From an uncultured Actinomycetes bacterium (GTDB taxonomy: Bacteria; Actinomycetota; Actinomycetes; S36-B12; UBA5976): DNA of 13,560 nucleotides. The position numbers and the translations under genes were made by a program. Below, one piece after another: positions 13,109-13,560 of this stretch (position 1 is its first letter; every line of letters begins with the position of its first letter). The notes under the pieces are model-generated. The model was not told where the DNA came from and made no database searches. It was given only the letters and a program-made list of their open reading frames with translations. The stretch lies in the NCBI GenBank assembly GCA_903951185.1, contig CAJBBC010000080.1, positions 1 through 13,560 of the forward strand, in the 5' to 3' direction.

Positions 13109-13560
13109 CTAAAGTATTTTCATACCTTCAGTCAGAACACTTCGCAGAATTTGTTCAATTTCATTAAATTCTGGTTGACCAATTATTAATGGTGGCGATA
13201 GTTGGATTACTGGGTCGCCACGGTCATCGGCACGGCAATATAGCCCCGCATCGAATAATGCTTTAGATAAGAAGCCGCGCAGTAATCGCTCAGATTCCTC
13301 TGCGTTGAAAGTTTCTTTAGTTTTCTTATCTTTAACTAATTCAATACCGTAGAAGTAACCTTCACCGCGGACATCACCAACAATATCGAGATCAAGTAAT
13401 TTCTCTAGTGTCTTTCGGAATGCGCCTTCATTTTCTTGAACATGAAGATTTAGACCTTCTTTTTCAAAGATGTCTAAGTTAGCTAGAGCAACTGCTGCCG
13501 ATACTGGATGTCCACCAAATGTGTAACCATGTGCAAAGTAATTCATTCCATTTTTAAACG
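13109..13560 (-). CDS. Class-III PLP aminotransferase, C-terminal part (5' end beyond window)
   Basis: The frame is open to the right edge, so the annotated part is only the C-terminal roughly 150 residues of an expected 430-460; the residues FKNGMNYFAHG continue upstream of the internal Met at 13546. The segment FAHGYTFGGHPVSAAVALANLDIFEKEGL is the class-III (omega) aminotransferase block that follows the catalytic Lys, which lies outside the window. Downstream elements GDVRGEGYFYGIELVKDK and VIQLSPPLIIGQPEFNEIEQIL are standard for the family. Candidates are beta-alanine/putrescine-type pyruvate transaminases. It precedes the FAD oxidoreductase by 8 nt and is the first of the pair, consistent with a shared amine-degradation role (inference). 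Confidence 0.88.
   Translation of the reverse strand, partial: FKNGMNYFAHGYTFGGHPVSAAVALANLDIFEKEGLNLHVQENEGAFRKTLEKLLDLDIVGDVRGEGYFYGIELVKDKKTKETFNAEESERLLRGFLSKALFDAGLYCRADDRGDPVIQLSPPLIIGQPEFNEIEQILRSVLTEGMKIL

Noticed and set aside
1..13560. CRISPR arrays, tRNA/rRNA genes, insertion sequences, defence or toxin-antitoxin modules.
   Set aside because: No regularly spaced repeats, cloverleaf-like sequences, transposase motifs or defence domains were found on either strand.

Overview
The window looks like a core-genome segment of a low-GC, streamlined actinobacterium, plausibly a freshwater acI/Nanopelagicales-type organism. Gene order (dprA tail, xerC, M23 peptidase on the opposite strand, rpsB, tsf, pyrH, frr, cdsA, rlmN) is the conserved actinobacterial arrangement, and the proteins have actinobacterial hallmarks: the PyrH N-terminal extension, the RlmN PGEL start, and the REC-LuxR regulator with its unusual sensor kinase. 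The DNA is clearly AT-rich for that phylum, intergenic gaps are short, and several genes appear to start without a Shine-Dalgarno (SD) site a few bases after a TAnnnT -10 box, as in leaderless transcription. The exact taxon is an inference.

Layout. Positions 1-968 hold the last codons of an upstream gene (probably dprA) overlapping xerC by 4 nt. An M23 family envelope peptidase (971-1570) faces xerC. A 276-nt divergent intergenic region then carries the probable rpsB promoter and a leader that can fold into a chain of hairpins, two of them closed by GNRA tetraloops. rpsB and tsf (1847-3566) are separated by a perfect 14-bp hairpin and end at a strong rho-independent terminator. pyrH, frr and cdsA (3699-5864) form a tight second unit, followed by rlmN (5921-7024). 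Together these genes supply translation elongation and recycling, UMP phosphorylation, CDP-diacylglycerol synthesis, and rRNA/tRNA methylation.

From 7123 the content becomes more lineage-specific: a six- to seven-helix Pr6Pr-type membrane protein, then a NarL-type response regulator and a large multi-spanning histidine kinase (a two-component pair). After the kinase come two identical 12-bp palindromes spaced exactly 21 bp apart, overlapping a likely promoter, then a possible 42-residue membrane microprotein whose end overlaps a glutaryl-CoA dehydrogenase-like gene (10501-11676). A bidirectional terminator separates this from a minus-strand catabolic pair: a DAO-type FAD oxidoreductase and a class-III aminotransferase that runs off the right edge. 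These probably act in amine or amino-acid degradation.

No CRISPR array, insertion sequence, prophage, tRNA or rRNA gene was seen. No clearly new multi-gene system is evident. The best candidates for undescribed biology are the rpsB leader, the twin-operator/microORF control region before the acyl-CoA dehydrogenase, and the sensor kinase with altered catalytic boxes.
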